Origin: Sporosarcina sp. FSL K6-2383
GTDB taxonomy: Bacteria > Bacillota > Bacilli > Bacillales_A > Planococcaceae
Length of the DNA: 64,000 bases
Assembly (NCBI RefSeq): GCF_038618305.1
Contig: NZ_CP152017.1
Coordinates: 124,001 to 188,000, forward strand
Direction: 5' to 3'
The position numbers and the translations under genes are program-made. Below, in pieces: positions 42,704 through 52,926 of the stretch (its first letter is position 1; each line of letters starts with the position of its first letter). The notes below the pieces were generated by a model. That model saw only the letters and a list, made by a program, of their open reading frames with translations. It made no database searches and had not been told where the DNA came from.

Positions 42704-44398
42704 TCAGACTGTAAATCTACTCATATCACTTCGGAGTTTTTCTGCAAGATTCGCAAGCATTTGTGAGCTCGATGAAATCTCCTCATTTGCAGCAAGTTGT
42801 TCTTCCGTTGCCGCACTTGTAGACTGTGCTTCCTCAGCCAATTGTATAGCAAGCCCATTTACTTTTGAAGTTCCGCCTACTACTTCCTCTGTCATCATAC
42901 GAATTTGCACAATTGCCGCGGAAACCGCTGTAATTTTCTCACCAACGTCTCCTGCCGCATGTTCAATTCGGCTGAATACTTCACGTGTACGTTCCGTCAC
43001 AACAAGTCCTTCTTCGACACTACGATTACCTTCCTCAGTACTCGAAACAGCCTGCCCGACATTGCCAATTATCGAATCAATCATATTCCCAATTTCGGCT
43101 GCCGAACGCTTCGACTGTTCTGCCAAATTTCTTACTTCTTCCGCAACAACCGCAAAACCTTTTCCATGTTCACCTGCACGCGCCGCTTCAATTGCCGCGT
43201 TAAGCGCCAATAAGTTTGTTTGTTCTGCAATATCCGTAATGAGTGATGTGACTTTCCGAATTTCTTCCGAACGAGTAGCCATCCCACTTATGATTCCTTC
43301 TGATTGTCTTATCGCTGAACTAATCACAGTCATTTGTTCTGTGACATCCTGCATTAACGAAGCTCCTTCCCCAACGAGCTTCGTCACGTCTTCAGATGAA
43401 TGAAGCATTGCTTCGTTATCATCATTAATACGATCAATGCCCACAATCATCTCATTCACGGCATTGGATGTTTCCTGGACAATATCCACTTGCGAACTAC
43501 TTCCTGTTAAGTTACGCTCTGCTATTTCAGAAACTACTTCGGATGCTGCAAGGCTTTGCTCAGAGCTTGCAGAAAGCCCTTCCGCTTGAAGCGAAAGTTC
43601 TGCCGCCGATTCCCGTGCAAGCGTAATAATTCCACGTAAATCCCCCGTCATCTCGTTAAAGGCTGTTGCCATTTCTCCAATTTCATCCCTGTTACGAATT
43701 GAAAGTGGTTCGACGGCAAGATTTCCAGTCGCAATTTCCGCCAGAGCACCTGTCATCTTCCCAACCGGTCGTGCGATGCTTCGACTAATGAGTTGCGCTA
43801 CTACAATGCTCAGAATAGCAGCAACAACAATCATTCCAATGATGACTAGTCGGGTCCAATTCAATAAACTTTCCAGACTTAGTTCTGTCTGTCTCATCTC
43901 CTCTTCCTGCAGTTCAATTAACTCCCTAATTTTCTGTTCAATCGCCTTATCATGAGTGGCAGCAATAGATGCAATGCTGACAGCCGCCTCCATGTCTTTA
44001 ATCGCTTTATTAAACTCGCTTATCGTCTTATCAGCTGCTTCCGTATAGCTTTGACGTCCACCCATTATCCCATCGAGTAACAATTGCGCAGAGTCATCAT
44101 TACTCATACCGTTTAATTGCTCCCACTGGGCATTAAACAAATCACTCAAATCGCTCCGATTCGTTAAATAGGAGACATTATTAAATAGAAGAAAGCCTCG
44201 CACATCATTTTCAGTTTTAAGCTGAGTTGCTAAAAGCTCTTGAAGTAGCTGTATCTTTTCCACTCGATCATCAATTAAAAAACGATATTCGTCATTCATC
44301 TTTAACAGTGACCAATAGCCCATTCCACCGACAATAACTAGCAGTACTAGCACCGATAAAAATCCACCCCATAATTTTTTCCCCACTGTAAACCTCAT
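42704..44398 (-). CDS. Methyl-accepting chemotaxis protein with 4HB sensor
   Basis: The 564-aa receptor has a first membrane helix (about residues 9-31), a four-helix-bundle (4HB_MCP) sensor up to about 185, a second helix (about 188-210), a HAMP region, and the signalling domain. The hairpin tip reads [45 protein letters not shown], a canonical CheA/CheW contact. The 3' end is unusually short beyond the last methylation helix (SDMSRFTV). It should feed signals to the flagellar chemotaxis system. A GGGGGG run lies before its ATG. The ligand is not known. Confidence 0.92.
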   Translation of the reverse strand: MRFTVGKKLWGGFLSVLVLLVIVGGMGYWSLLKMNDEYRFLIDDRVEKIQLLQELLATQLKTENDVRGFLLFNNVSYLTNRSDLSDLFNAQWEQLNGMSNDDSAQLLLDGIMGGRQSYTEAADKTISEFNKAIKDMEAAVSIASIAATHDKAIEQKIRELIELQEEEMRQTELSLESLLNWTRLVIIGMIVVAAILSIVVAQLISRSIARPVGKMTGALAEIATGNLAVEPLSIRNRDEIGEMATAFNEMTGDLRGIITLARESAAELSLQAEGLSASSEQSLAASEVVSEIAERNLTGSSSQVDIVQETSNAVNEMIVGIDRINDDNEAMLHSSEDVTKLVGEGASLMQDVTEQMTVISSAIRQSEGIISGMATRSEEIRKVTSLITDIAEQTNLLALNAAIEAARAGEHGKGFAVVAEEVRNLAEQSKRSAAEIGNMIDSIIGNVGQAVSSTEEGNRSVEEGLVVTERTREVFSRIEHAAGDVGEKITAVSAAIVQIRMMTEEVVGGTSKVNGLAIQLAEEAQSTSAATEEQLAANEEISSSSQMLANLAEKLRSDMSRFTV

Positions 44399-44608
44399 AC
44401 ATATCCCCCCTATGTAAGCGCAAACATTTTTTCATTATTAAATCAAGTATAGCCTATCTACATTTAGTAGCATAGTAGTAGGTCAAAATATCTTCATAAA
44501 AGTTTGAGTATTCCAGGAGTTCGCTAATTTCAATATCATGAGTGTTTTATTTTATTTCATCGATAGATTCAAAGTGTTACAATGATTCCTAATAGGAGGG
44601 ATTGACAT

Positions 44609-45049
44609 ATGCGATTAACCGTTTACCTAGCAGGAGAAATTCACAGTTCATGGCGAGAAGAAGTAAAACTGAAAGTAGCGGCACTGAACTTGCCTATCGA
44701 CTTCGTTGGTCCGATGGAAGACCATGATCGTTCCGACAACATCGGAGAAGAAATTTTAGGGAAGCAACCTAGCCCTATTTTCAAAGATGCCGCGGCGTCC
44801 AACTTCAATAATTTACGCACAGAGATTTTAATGAAGAAAGCCGATATCGTTATTGCCCTTTTCGGCGAACAATATAAACAATGGAATACAGCAATGGATG
44901 CCAGCGCCGCCGCTGCATTCGACAAACCACTCATCCTTATTCGTAACGAAGCACATCACCACGCACTGAAAGAACTATCGCGCAAAGCGCACGCCACCGT
45001 CGAAACCGTCGACCAAGCCGTGAAAGCATTACATTATATTTTTGAATAA
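44609..45049 (+). CDS. ytoQ: YtoQ family protein
   Basis: The 146-aa protein matches the YtoQ family: MRLTVYLAGEIHSSWREEV, PIDFVGPMEDHDRSDNIGEEILG, then ADIVIALFGEQYKQWNTAMDASAAAAFDKPLI. The family has a nucleoside 2-deoxyribosyltransferase-like fold and its function is unproven. AGGAGGG precedes the ATG. It is monocistronic, with a strong hairpin after it. Confidence 0.88.
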   Translation: MRLTVYLAGEIHSSWREEVKLKVAALNLPIDFVGPMEDHDRSDNIGEEILGKQPSPIFKDAAASNFNNLRTEILMKKADIVIALFGEQYKQWNTAMDASAAAAFDKPLILIRNEAHHHALKELSRKAHATVETVDQAVKALHYIFE

Positions 45050-45052
45050 AAT

Positions 45053-45084
45053 CGAATGGACCTCATTGAAATGAGGTCCATTCG
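45053..45084. terminator. Perfect hairpin after ytoQ
   Basis: CGAATGGACCTCAT and ATGAGGTCCATTCG are exact reverse complements with loop TGAA. It lies four bases past the ytoQ stop. Confidence 0.85.
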
Positions 45085-45087
45085 TCA

Positions 45088-45126
45088 TTTACAAACTCTT
45101 AACATCCCCTTCATACTCTCTCAACA
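45088..45126 (+). promoter_or_regulatory. PHO box upstream of pstB
   Basis: TTTACA, TTAACA, TTCATA and TCAACA start at 45088, 45099, 45110 and 45121, exactly 11 bp apart. PhoP of Bacillus binds direct TTAACA-like hexamers with an 11-bp period. A -10-like TATGAT follows about ten bases later without a -35, as in PhoP-activated promoters. Confidence 0.75.
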
Positions 45127-45215
45127 TTCCTTCGTTATGATAAATAAAGCAAGAATGATATCGACTTTACTAACGATAAAATAGAGCTCCAACATTAATG
45201 AGGAGGATACTCATC

Positions 45216-46034
45216 ATGACCTTACAAGTAGAGCGTAAAAAGGATGTACAATTACAAGTTATGAAAAACACAAATTGGAATAAACCCGTCTACGAAACAA
45301 ATGGATTGAACCTGTGGTATGGAACGACTCACGCTCTCAAAAATATTGATCTGTCTATTAACGAAAAAGAAGTGACAGCAATCATCGGACCTTCCGGCTG
45401 TGGTAAATCTACGTATTTAAAAACATTAAACCGCATGGTCGAGCTAGTACCTGAGGTAACGATTTCCGGTAACTTAACTTTCCAAGGTAATAATATCCTC
45501 GGGAAAGCAATGCCCGTTGAATTGTTACGTTCGAAAGTAGGTATGGTGTTTCAAAAGCCAAATCCATTCCCGAAATCCATTTATGAAAATGTTGCATTCG
45601 GTCCAAAAATTCACGGCATCCGCAATAAAGCCATGCTCGACATGGTTGTCGAAGACAGCTTACGCAAAGCCGCACTATGGGACGAAGTAAAAGACCGCCT
45701 GCACAAAAGCGCCTACGGACTTTCCGGTGGCCAGCAACAGCGTCTATGCATCGCCCGCTGCCTCGCTGTTGATCCAGAAGTCATTCTAATGGACGAGCCG
45801 ACATCGGCACTCGATCCCGTTTCTACACATAAAGTAGAAGAGCTGATCGACAGTATCAAAAACGATGTCACTATCGCTATCGTCACACATAACATGCAGC
45901 AAGCTGCTCGAATTTCAGATCGCACCGCCTTTTTCCTGAACGGCGAAATCGTCGAATGCGATCGCACTGCCACCATCTTCAACAATCCAACAGACCCATT
46001 AACAAACGACTACATCAACGGTCGTTTCGGTTAA
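45216..46034 (+). CDS. pstB: Phosphate ABC transporter ATP-binding protein PstB
   Basis: The 272-aa ATPase has Walker [14 protein letters not shown], the PstB-specific [20 protein letters not shown] segment, signature [14 protein letters not shown], Walker [14 protein letters not shown] and ending DYINGRFG. It energises high-affinity phosphate uptake with PstC and PstA. ATG at 45216 has GAGGAGG nine bases upstream, so the longer frame from 45198 is not needed. It has its own PHO box and terminator. Its position before pstS is unusual; most Bacillales place it last. Confidence 0.95.
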   Translation: MTLQVERKKDVQLQVMKNTNWNKPVYETNGLNLWYGTTHALKNIDLSINEKEVTAIIGPSGCGKSTYLKTLNRMVELVPEVTISGNLTFQGNNILGKAMPVELLRSKVGMVFQKPNPFPKSIYENVAFGPKIHGIRNKAMLDMVVEDSLRKAALWDEVKDRLHKSAYGLSGGQQQRLCIARCLAVDPEVILMDEPTSALDPVSTHKVEELIDSIKNDVTIAIVTHNMQQAARISDRTAFFLNGEIVECDRTATIFNNPTDPLTNDYINGRFG

Positions 46035-46087
46035 TTATACTATCTATATTACCTAGACTTATGAACGTGTTAACCACAATCCAGCGC

Positions 46088-46166
46088 AGGCGCCTTACGG
46101 GGGTCGCCGAAACCATAAGACTAGCGGCGAAGCTGCTTGGCTTATGGTGGGAGGCATCCCCCAGCG
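46088..46166 (+). repeat. 79-bp dispersed repeat, copy 2
   Basis: This segment runs from AGGCGCCT to CCCCCAGCG and matches 11327-11405 (reverse orientation) at about 64 of 79 positions by eye. It contains CCATAAG and CTTATGG as inverted arms. The pst locus is interrupted exactly here. Confidence 0.75.
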
Positions 46167-46211
46167 CCAAGCGAATTTCAACGGTATATTCAAGTTAACT
46201 TACAATGTAAA

Positions 46212-46240
46212 AGATATCCTCATCCCAGGATGTCTTTTTT
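46212..46240 (+). terminator. Rho-independent terminator after pstB
   Basis: AAGATATCCT pairs with AGGATGTCTT across CATCCC and is followed by TTTT. It shows that pstB can be transcribed separately from pstSCA. Confidence 0.75.
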
Positions 46241-46258
46241 AATTCATCAAACTTAACA

Positions 46259-46297
46259 TTTACAAATCATTTACACTTTCATCATACTCACTTTACA
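46259..46297 (+). promoter_or_regulatory. PHO box upstream of pstS
   Basis: TTTACA (46259), TTTACA (46270), ATCATA (46281) and TTTACA (46292) lie at exact 11-bp steps. This is a strong match to the PhoP-binding direct repeat. TATACT follows about ten bases downstream. Confidence 0.8.
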
Positions 46298-46368
46298 TTC
46301 AGCCCTTATACTAACAATTGAAAGAGCAAATCTTTCAACAAAAAATCCGTTTTGGGAGGACAATTCAA

Positions 46369-47376
46369 ATGTCATTTAAAAAGTATCTTTTATTCCTAGT
46401 AGTGGCTGCACTCGCAGTTATCACAGCAGCATGTGGCGGGGCGGATTCAGGAACAGATAACAAAGATAATACTGATTCAACAACACCAGCAACAGAAAGC
46501 AAAGTCGAAGACAGTCAATCAGCCGATTTAGAAGGTAGTGTAACAATTGACGGCTCTGGAACAGTTTACCCGTTAATGGCTAGAATCGCTGAAGAATATA
46601 TGATCAATGAACAAGAAGCAGTTTCTGTCGAAGTAAGCCGCGCGGGAACAAGCGCTGGATTCAAAAAGTTTTTAGTTGAAAACGGCACAGACTTTAACGA
46701 TGCTTCTCGTAATATCAAAGAAGAAGAACAAGCTGAAGCTGACAGCCTTGGTATCGAAGTAAAAGAGTTAAAAGTAGCATTGGATGGCTTAACGTTCGTC
46801 ATTAACAAAGACAATGACTGGGCTACAGAAATGACACCTGAACAACTCGTCAGCATTTTTAAAGCAGATAGCGGAATCGTACAATGGTCTGACATCAATC
46901 CAGACTGGCCTGCTGAAGACATCAAAGCAATGGGACCAAACGAAAACCACGGAACGTATGAGTTCTTCTATGAAAGTATTCTTGATAAGCAAGACCTAGT
47001 AAGCACAGTCAATCTCCAACAAGATTATTCAACACTTGTCAACTTAGTATCTGAAGACAAAAATGGTATTGCATTCTTCGGTTTCGGTTACTACGTCAAC
47101 AACCAAGATAAGCTAGGCGCAGTACATGTAGACTTCGGAAGTGGTCCAGTTGAACCATCACTTGATACTATTTCAGAGGATGGCGACTATGCCGACTTTA
47201 CACGCCCTGTCTTTACTTACTTGAATGTGGATAATGCAAAAGACAAAGCACAAGTACTAGACTTCGCAATCTATGCAATGAACAATGTCAATACATTTGC
47301 AGGAGAAACGGGCTTCGCACCGATTCCTGATGCAGAAGCAAAAGCCAATGTAGATTTCTTAAACGGCTTGAAATAA
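46369..47376 (+). CDS. pstS: Phosphate-binding lipoprotein PstS
   Basis: The approximately 335-aa protein has a signal peptide and lipobox (ITAAC, Cys at about residue 22), then a low-complexity Asp/Ser/Thr linker and a phosphate-binding domain. Motifs are VTIDGSGTVYPLMARIAEEY and VSRAGTSAGFKKFLVENGTDFNDASR, both contacting phosphate. ATG at 46369 has GGGAGG nine bases upstream. PstS captures phosphate outside the membrane for PstC-PstA. It is the first gene of the second pst unit, with a stem-loop after it. Confidence 0.95.
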   Translation: MSFKKYLLFLVVAALAVITAACGGADSGTDNKDNTDSTTPATESKVEDSQSADLEGSVTIDGSGTVYPLMARIAEEYMINEQEAVSVEVSRAGTSAGFKKFLVENGTDFNDASRNIKEEEQAEADSLGIEVKELKVALDGLTFVINKDNDWATEMTPEQLVSIFKADSGIVQWSDINPDWPAEDIKAMGPNENHGTYEFFYESILDKQDLVSTVNLQQDYSTLVNLVSEDKNGIAFFGFGYYVNNQDKLGAVHVDFGSGPVEPSLDTISEDGDYADFTRPVFTYLNVDNAKDKAQVLDFAIYAMNNVNTFAGETGFAPIPDAEAKANVDFLNGLK

Positions 47377-47425
47377 TACAACATAAGATGATGGGTGCTA
47401 ATTCCACCAGTGGCCGTAACTTACA

Positions 47426-47470
47426 CCAGCAAAGAACTTCTGCTGATGAAGTTACGGCTCATCTTCTTAT
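47426..47470 (+). terminator. Stem-loop between pstS and pstC
   Basis: GCCGTAACTT and AAGTTACGGC pair perfectly, with an inner CAGCA/TGCTG hairpin and outer AAGATGA/TCATCTT arms. A structure after pstS is expected to raise PstS relative to PstC and PstA by attenuation or mRNA protection. Confidence 0.6.
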
Positions 47471-47503
47471 TACCTATACATGGTAGAAGGAGTGCTTGGC
47501 ACA

Positions 47504-48445
47504 ATGTCCACAACCAATAAAGAGCCCAATATCCGGGAATTGATTGAACAAAAAAGGCAATCAAGAAACATCAAAGAACTATTTGAAAAAGCGATTCCTA
47601 CCCTTCTGTTCTTGATCGCTTCTGTGTCCATTTTAACGACAATTGGGATTATCTATACATTACTATCTGAGACGATTGAGTTTTTCAGACGCGTACCGTT
47701 TATTGACTTTTTCACGGGAACTGTACTCAAACCACTGAGTCAAACACCTGAATTCGGCGTGCTCCCTCTCATCCTGGGAACGGTCACTTCGTCACTCATT
47801 GCCATGCTTGTCGCTGTCCCTATCGGACTCATGACAGCTATCTATTTAAGTGAATACGCGTCAGAACGTGTACGAAAAGTTGTTAAACCATTATTAGAAG
47901 TTCTTGCAGGGGTTCCAACGATTGTCTATGGCTTTTTCGCCTTCACATTCGTCACACCCTTATTACGCGAAGTAATTCCAAATCTACAGGCCACAAATAT
48001 TTTAAGTCCAGGTATTGTTATGGGCGTCATGATCATTCCGATGATTGCTTCCTTATCAGAGGATGCTATGAGCTCTGTACCACAAGCTATGCGTGATGGT
48101 GCACTCGGTTTAGGTTCAACTAAACTAGAAGTGACAAGAAAAGTCGTCATCCCCGCTGCCCTATCAGGCATCATCGCCTCCTTCGTACTCGGCATTTCGC
48201 GAGCGATTGGTGAAACGATGATTGTGACTATTGCAAGTGGTAGCACGAAAAACTTTACATTCGACATTACACAGTCTATGCAGACGATGACCGCTTATAT
48301 CGTCGAAGTAACCGGTGGAGATGCTGCCACTGGATCGACTGTTTACTATAGCCTTTATGCAGTTGCCATGACATTATTCGTCTTCACACTCGTGATGAAT
48401 ATCATTGCAAGAGCCGTTTCACGTAAATTTAGGGAGGAATATTAA
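47504..48445 (+). CDS. pstC: Phosphate ABC transporter permease PstC
   Basis: The approximately 313-aa permease has six membrane helices. The EAA-like cytoplasmic loop lies in DAMSSVPQAMRDGALGLGSTKLEVTRKVVIPAALSGIIASFVLGISRAIGET, typical of PstC/PstA. It starts with a long hydrophilic N-terminus. Start choice: ATG at 47504 has AAGGAG 11 bases upstream, while the open frame begins at 47480. It forms the pore with PstA and overlaps closely with its gene (1-bp gap). Confidence 0.92.
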   Translation: MSTTNKEPNIRELIEQKRQSRNIKELFEKAIPTLLFLIASVSILTTIGIIYTLLSETIEFFRRVPFIDFFTGTVLKPLSQTPEFGVLPLILGTVTSSLIAMLVAVPIGLMTAIYLSEYASERVRKVVKPLLEVLAGVPTIVYGFFAFTFVTPLLREVIPNLQATNILSPGIVMGVMIIPMIASLSEDAMSSVPQAMRDGALGLGSTKLEVTRKVVIPAALSGIIASFVLGISRAIGETMIVTIASGSTKNFTFDITQSMQTMTAYIVEVTGGDAATGSTVYYSLYAVAMTLFVFTLVMNIIARAVSRKFREEY

Positions 48446-48446
48446 T

Positions 48447-49331
48447 ATGGAGCAAGTGAATCAAGGTAGCGTTACACGGAGAGTTAATTTCAGATTGCTA
48501 CTGAATAGCTTTGCTAAATTCATCTTTCTGCTGTCCACACTGTTTGGACTTATTATCCTAGCTGTCCTGATCTATCGTGTTGTCTCCCAAGGTATCGGAT
48601 GGATCAATATGGATTTCCTAACAGGTAAGCTATCTACTCGCCCTGAACGAGCCGGTATTATGGGTGCGATTCTCGGTACCGCCTGGTTAATGTTTGTCGT
48701 TGTTCCTGTCACTCTGTTTTTAGGCGTTGGGACAGCACTTTATCTAGAACTATATGCTAAAAAAGGCAAACTACAAGGTCTTATTCAAACGAATATTGCT
48801 AACCTAGCAGGCGTTCCTTCTATCGTTTACGGTATTTTGGGTTTAACCGTTTTTGTCAGAGCCATGCAGTTCGGTAATATTATTTTAGCAGGCGGCTTAA
48901 CGATGGCATTGCTTATTTTGCCGATTGTCATTGTTGCTAGCCAAGAAGCCATCCGGTCAGTACCCAACCATTTAAGCGAAGCCTCTTATGGAATGGGCGC
49001 TACCAAATGGCAAACGATTAAAACAACAATCTTACCCGTTGCACTACCTGGTATCCTAACGGGTGCCATTCTATCTTTATCACGTGCCATTGGGGAAACA
49101 GCACCATTAGTCGTTATCGGAATTCCAGCATTATTGATGCCTTTTCCGGGAGGCATTTTCGATAAATTCACCGTACTGCCGATGCAAATCTATTATTGGA
49201 CACTCGATTCCTCACTCGTTGCAGAATACGCCAATCTAGCAGCAGCAACGATTATCGTTCTGTTAGTCGCTTTGCTCATTCTAAATTCGTCAGCTATCGT
49301 TATACGAAATAAATTCCAGAAAAGATATTGA
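48447..49331 (+). CDS. pstA: Phosphate ABC transporter permease PstA
   Basis: The approximately 294-aa permease has six membrane helices and the PstA sequence IRSVPNHLSEASYGMGATKWQTIKTTILPVALPGILTGAILSLSRAIGETAPL. ATG at 48447 has AGGGAGGAATATTA upstream. It completes the pstSCA operon. A hairpin terminator at 49345-49396 separates it from the convergent glmM. Confidence 0.93.
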   Translation: MEQVNQGSVTRRVNFRLLLNSFAKFIFLLSTLFGLIILAVLIYRVVSQGIGWINMDFLTGKLSTRPERAGIMGAILGTAWLMFVVVPVTLFLGVGTALYLELYAKKGKLQGLIQTNIANLAGVPSIVYGILGLTVFVRAMQFGNIILAGGLTMALLILPIVIVASQEAIRSVPNHLSEASYGMGATKWQTIKTTILPVALPGILTGAILSLSRAIGETAPLVVIGIPALLMPFPGGIFDKFTVLPMQIYYWTLDSSLVAEYANLAAATIIVLLVALLILNSSAIVIRNKFQKRY

Positions 49332-49341
49332 GTTCAATAGG

Positions 49342-49396
49342 TCATTTGCATGGTAGTGTATTTCTTCACTCACTGCCATGCAAATGGCCTTTTTAT
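49342..49396. terminator. Hairpin terminator between pstA and glmM
   Basis: GTCATTTGCATGGTAGTG pairs with CACTGCCATGCAAATGGC (one or two mismatches), followed on the plus strand by CTTTTT. It lies between convergent operons. Confidence 0.85.
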
Positions 49397-49443
49397 ATGG
49401 AAATAAAAAAGAAGATGCCAACAATCACGGCATCTCCAGTCTA

Positions 49444-50793
49444 TTATTCCATTCCCATTTCTTGACGAACAACTTCGGCAATCTGTTCAACGAGTCGTTC
49501 GCAATCCTCTTCCGTTGAAGCCTCCACCATAACCCGGACAAGCGGCTCCGTGCCTGAAGGACGAACAAGCACGCGACCGTCGCCAGCCATTTCCTGCTCA
49601 ACTTCTTCAATAACTTTCGCCACTCGCTCATTATCTGTTACCGCATTTTTATCAGTCACACGAATATTCACAAGTCTCTGTGGATAAATTGTCATTTCCC
49701 CAGCAAGATCAGATAGCTTTCGTCCTGTTCGTTTCATAATATTAACGAGTTGCAAACCTGTCAGTAGTCCATCACCCGTTGTATTATAATCCAGGAAAAC
49801 AATATGGCCTGACTGTTCACCACCAAGATTATAATTCCCTTTTCTCATTTCTTCTACAACATAACGATCACCAACAGCTGTTGCTATACTTTCTATATCA
49901 TGCTCTTCAAGCGCTTTGTAAAAGCCCAAGTTACTCATGATTGTTGAAACAACTGTATTCGATTTCAATCGGCCTTCCGATTGAAGATGACGAGCAATAA
50001 TGTACATAATTTGGTCTCCATCTACGATTTGTCCATTTTCATCAACTGCGATCAAACGATCACCGTCTCCATCAAATGCCAAACCAATATGAGCACCTTT
50101 TTCAAGGACTAATTTCGCTAATTCCTCAGGGTGAGTTGAACCAACGCCATCGTTAATATTCAAGCCATTTGGAGAAGCACCCATCGTCGACAAATCCGCA
50201 TCCAAATCCGCAAATAGATGTGTTGCGAGCGGGGATGTTGCACCATGCGCGCAATCGAGTGCGACATGGATACCCGTGAACTCCTCATCGACCGTCTGTT
50301 TAAGGTATTGAATATATTTATGGCCACCTTCAAAGTATTCTGTAATGGATCCAATGCTCGCTCCCACCGGACGAGGCAAAGTGTCTTCCCCCGCATTTAG
50401 CAGTAGCTCAATTTCCTCTTCCTGCTCATCCGTTAGCTTGTATCCGTCAGCACCAAAAAACTTAATGCCGTTATCTTCAACTGGGTTATGCGAAGCTGAA
50501 ATCATCACGCCAGCCTGTGCATTCATAACTCTTGTTAAGTAAGCAACACCAGGTGTACTAATTACGCCAAGCGTCATCACTTCGACCCCTGTCGACAAAA
50601 GCCCTGCAATCAAGGCACTTTCAAGCATCTGACCTGAGATACGCGTATCTCTTCCGACAAGCACTTGTGATTTCCCTTGCACTTCTTTCGTTAATACATG
50701 GCCACCCATTCTACCCAGTTTAAATGCGAGCTCTGGTGTCAATTCTTTATTGGCGACTCCACGGACACCATCAGTCCCGAAATACTTTGTCAT
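49444..50793 (-). CDS. glmM: Phosphoglucosamine mutase GlmM
   Basis: The 449-aa enzyme starts [12 protein letters not shown] and has the phosphoserine loop [17 protein letters not shown] (near residue 100) and the metal-binding [13 protein letters not shown] (near residue 240), plus [15 protein letters not shown] near the end. It interconverts glucosamine-6-phosphate and glucosamine-1-phosphate for peptidoglycan precursors. ATG at 50793 has AAAGGGAG just upstream. It follows cdaA and cdaR as in other Bacillales, where GlmM also regulates CdaA. Confidence 0.96.
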   Translation of the reverse strand: MTKYFGTDGVRGVANKELTPELAFKLGRMGGHVLTKEVQGKSQVLVGRDTRISGQMLESALIAGLLSTGVEVMTLGVISTPGVAYLTRVMNAQAGVMISASHNPVEDNGIKFFGADGYKLTDEQEEEIELLLNAGEDTLPRPVGASIGSITEYFEGGHKYIQYLKQTVDEEFTGIHVALDCAHGATSPLATHLFADLDADLSTMGASPNGLNINDGVGSTHPEELAKLVLEKGAHIGLAFDGDGDRLIAVDENGQIVDGDQIMYIIARHLQSEGRLKSNTVVSTIMSNLGFYKALEEHDIESIATAVGDRYVVEEMRKGNYNLGGEQSGHIVFLDYNTTGDGLLTGLQLVNIMKRTGRKLSDLAGEMTIYPQRLVNIRVTDKNAVTDNERVAKVIEEVEQEMAGDGRVLVRPSGTEPLVRVMVEASTEEDCERLVEQIAEVVRQEMGME

Positions 50794-50834
50794 TTCCATT
50801 CTCCCTTTCAATTCCTGTACATTCAGTCGAATCC

Positions 50835-52100
50835 TCAGGCAAGTTCAATATGCATCGTTACTTCATCATTTGAAAGCTTCCATTTTACATTGGATGGGCC
50901 TTCTACTGAAACAACTAAAACTTTCTCTCCCTCATCTATCGTCTCCGACGCATCAATGTATACGTTGAAATCAGATTGTACCAATGCATCAATTACATTT
51001 TTTTCTGCCGTTACAGTCAATACAGTCAGACCATCCGTCGGTTTCACAAATGAGCCTTTGAATTTTTCATCAAGCCCTTTCACCGAAATAGGTATGTTTG
51101 AAAATTCTTTTGTAGCAACTTGCTCGTTATCAACCGGCAGGTTCGGGTTGGACGCTTCCTCATTGAAGTCCAACGTGGAGGCGTCTATATTCACTTTAAT
51201 TTTATCCAAAGATAATTGTGAAACGCCTTTTGGTTTCTTTAATTCCACATCTAAGGTGCCCTGCCCCACAACTTCGGAAACATCCACGTCAACGACAAAT
51301 TCCGTTATTTTCTCCAACACTTTACGTGAACCAAATAAGCGAATTGTTTTTTCCTCAGACGTAATACCATCGATTGTTACACCCACACTCGGTACACCAC
51401 GCGTTTTTAATACAACCGGAACTTCTTTATTATATTCCTCAATTTCAACTTTGACCGTCACCTGCTCCGGAACAATCGTCACGTTCAATTTCGTCAAGTC
51501 TTTATCCAGTACACGGACTCTCGCCTGATGTTCAAATGACTTATTAATGCCCTTTTCACCTGTCACAGATGCTTTCACAAAGTTAATCGATTCAATGACA
51601 CTCTTTGCACCTGTTACTTCTATCGTTCTTGGCATTACATCCATCTTCGTAACAATAAAATCTTCGGCGAGTAGACGCTCATTGAGCTCAGGGTCTACTT
51701 TAAAGGTTTCTGTAATTTTTTCTTCAATGACAACCTCAATTGTCACTGGATCTATGCGCACCCGCAGTTTATCGGAGATATTTTCAGGTATAATCTCAAC
51801 AGTATGCCGCCCCAACGGTAAATCCTGTAAATCTACTTTCAAGGTGAAATCTTTCAACATCTTTGTCGATTGAACTATATTTTTCGGCCCATCTATTGTC
51901 ATATCCACTTTTTCAGGCACACCCGTTACCACTAAATTCTCATTGTCATAAAAGACATCCACTGCAACATCACGGATAATATCCTGTGCATCGCCGACCG
52001 TATTATCTTCTTCTGTCACCCTGACAGACACGAACAGAGCGATGGCAAGAAATAAGGCTGTGAGTCGAAGAAACCATGGGCTATCCATTAATTTATCCAT
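50835..52100 (-). CDS. cdaR: CdaA regulator CdaR (YbbR domains)
   Basis: The approximately 421-aa protein has a short N-terminal segment with a membrane helix ([22 protein letters not shown], residues 6-27), then four YbbR-like beta domains (about 45-415) showing repeated [32 protein letters not shown] motifs. It lies outside the membrane and modulates c-di-AMP synthesis by CdaA. ATG at 52100 has GGGGG seven bases upstream. It overlaps cdaA by 8 bp and glmM follows 41 bp later. Confidence 0.93.
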   Translation of the reverse strand: MDKLMDSPWFLRLTALFLAIALFVSVRVTEEDNTVGDAQDIIRDVAVDVFYDNENLVVTGVPEKVDMTIDGPKNIVQSTKMLKDFTLKVDLQDLPLGRHTVEIIPENISDKLRVRIDPVTIEVVIEEKITETFKVDPELNERLLAEDFIVTKMDVMPRTIEVTGAKSVIESINFVKASVTGEKGINKSFEHQARVRVLDKDLTKLNVTIVPEQVTVKVEIEEYNKEVPVVLKTRGVPSVGVTIDGITSEEKTIRLFGSRKVLEKITEFVVDVDVSEVVGQGTLDVELKKPKGVSQLSLDKIKVNIDASTLDFNEEASNPNLPVDNEQVATKEFSNIPISVKGLDEKFKGSFVKPTDGLTVLTVTAEKNVIDALVQSDFNVYIDASETIDEGEKVLVVSVEGPSNVKWKLSNDEVTMHIELA

Positions 52101-52926
52101 TTTTCTTCCCCCACTTCCAGATGGAGTGCTCAACCTGTTCAGGCTCTGAACCAAACCACACCTTACGTAAGCGTGTTTCAAATTCCTCCATGCTCAAGTT
52201 TCTATCCAAATCACCAGCTGCTGTAATACTAACAGCTCCTGTTTCTTCCGACACAATTACCGTGATTGCATCCGTAACTTCACTCAGCCCAATTGCCGCA
52301 CGATGACGCGTCCCAAGCTCTTTTGAAATAAATGAACTCTCCGATAACGGCAAATAACAACCCGCTGCGGCAATTTGTTTTTTCTGGAGAATGACTGCTC
52401 CATCATGAAGCGGTGTATTCGGGATAAATATATTAATCAACAGCTCAGACGTTATATCTGCATGTAATGGGATACCTGTCTCGATATATTCACTAAGTCC
52501 TGTTTCTTTTTCAATGGAAATCAGTGCCCCAATTCGGCGTTTCGCCATATAACTCACAGACTTTGTCAGTGCGGTCATTAAACGTTCTCTTTCCTCATTC
52601 TCCTGTACATTCGTACGAGCGAATATACGCCCTCTCCCTAGCTGCTCAAGCGCCCGTCTTAACTCAGGCTGGAAGATAATAATAATGGCTAAAAATCCCC
52701 ATTGGAGTACTTCTCCCATCAAAAAACCAATGGTATCAAGGCCGAAGACATCAGTTAAAACACTGACGAGAATAATAACGAATATTCCTTTTAGCAATTG
52801 GACCGCTTTGGTTCCCTTAATAACTTTAATAAGCTGATAAAAAACAAACCAGACAAGAAGCACATCCACAATATTAACAAGTGCTGCTACTGGACTTAAA
52901 TCGATTAGTTCTCCCCACTTGGGCAT
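52093..52926 (-). CDS. cdaA: Diadenylate cyclase CdaA
   Basis: The 277-aa enzyme has three N-terminal membrane helices (about residues 12-30, 37-54 and 58-80), then a coiled region and the DisA_N diadenylate cyclase domain. Catalytic motifs are NTPLHDGAVIL and GTRHRAAIGLSEVTDAITVIVSEETG. It makes c-di-AMP from two ATP at the membrane, controlling potassium transport and cell-wall balance. AGGTAGG lies upstream of the ATG. It is encoded with cdaR and glmM. Confidence 0.95.
   Translation of the reverse strand: MPKWGELIDLSPVAALVNIVDVLLVWFVFYQLIKVIKGTKAVQLLKGIFVIILVSVLTDVFGLDTIGFLMGEVLQWGFLAIIIIFQPELRRALEQLGRGRIFARTNVQENEERERLMTALTKSVSYMAKRRIGALISIEKETGLSEYIETGIPLHADITSELLINIFIPNTPLHDGAVILQKKQIAAAGCYLPLSESSFISKELGTRHRAAIGLSEVTDAITVIVSEETGAVSITAAGDLDRNLSMEEFETRLRKVWFGSEPEQVEHSIWKWGKKNG

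Larger units (their letters stand above)
46035..46368. other. Intergenic region splitting the pst locus
   Basis: No gene was found. From left to right it holds the 79-bp repeat (46088-46166), a hairpin terminator (46212-46240), a PHO box (46259-46297) and a -10-like TATACT, followed by the pstS ribosome-binding site. Confidence 0.7.

Noticed and set aside
42621..43403. Long open frame (260 codons) opposite the 4HB chemoreceptor
   Set aside because: It is the mirror of the receptor's helical, Ala/Ser/Glu-rich signalling domain, which keeps the antisense frame open. The encoded protein is Ser/Ala-rich without a ribosome-binding site or family.
50698..51528. Long open frame (276 codons) opposite cdaR
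   Set aside because: It is an antisense shadow of the Val/Thr-rich YbbR repeats, with Ser/Thr-rich low-complexity product and no ribosome-binding site.
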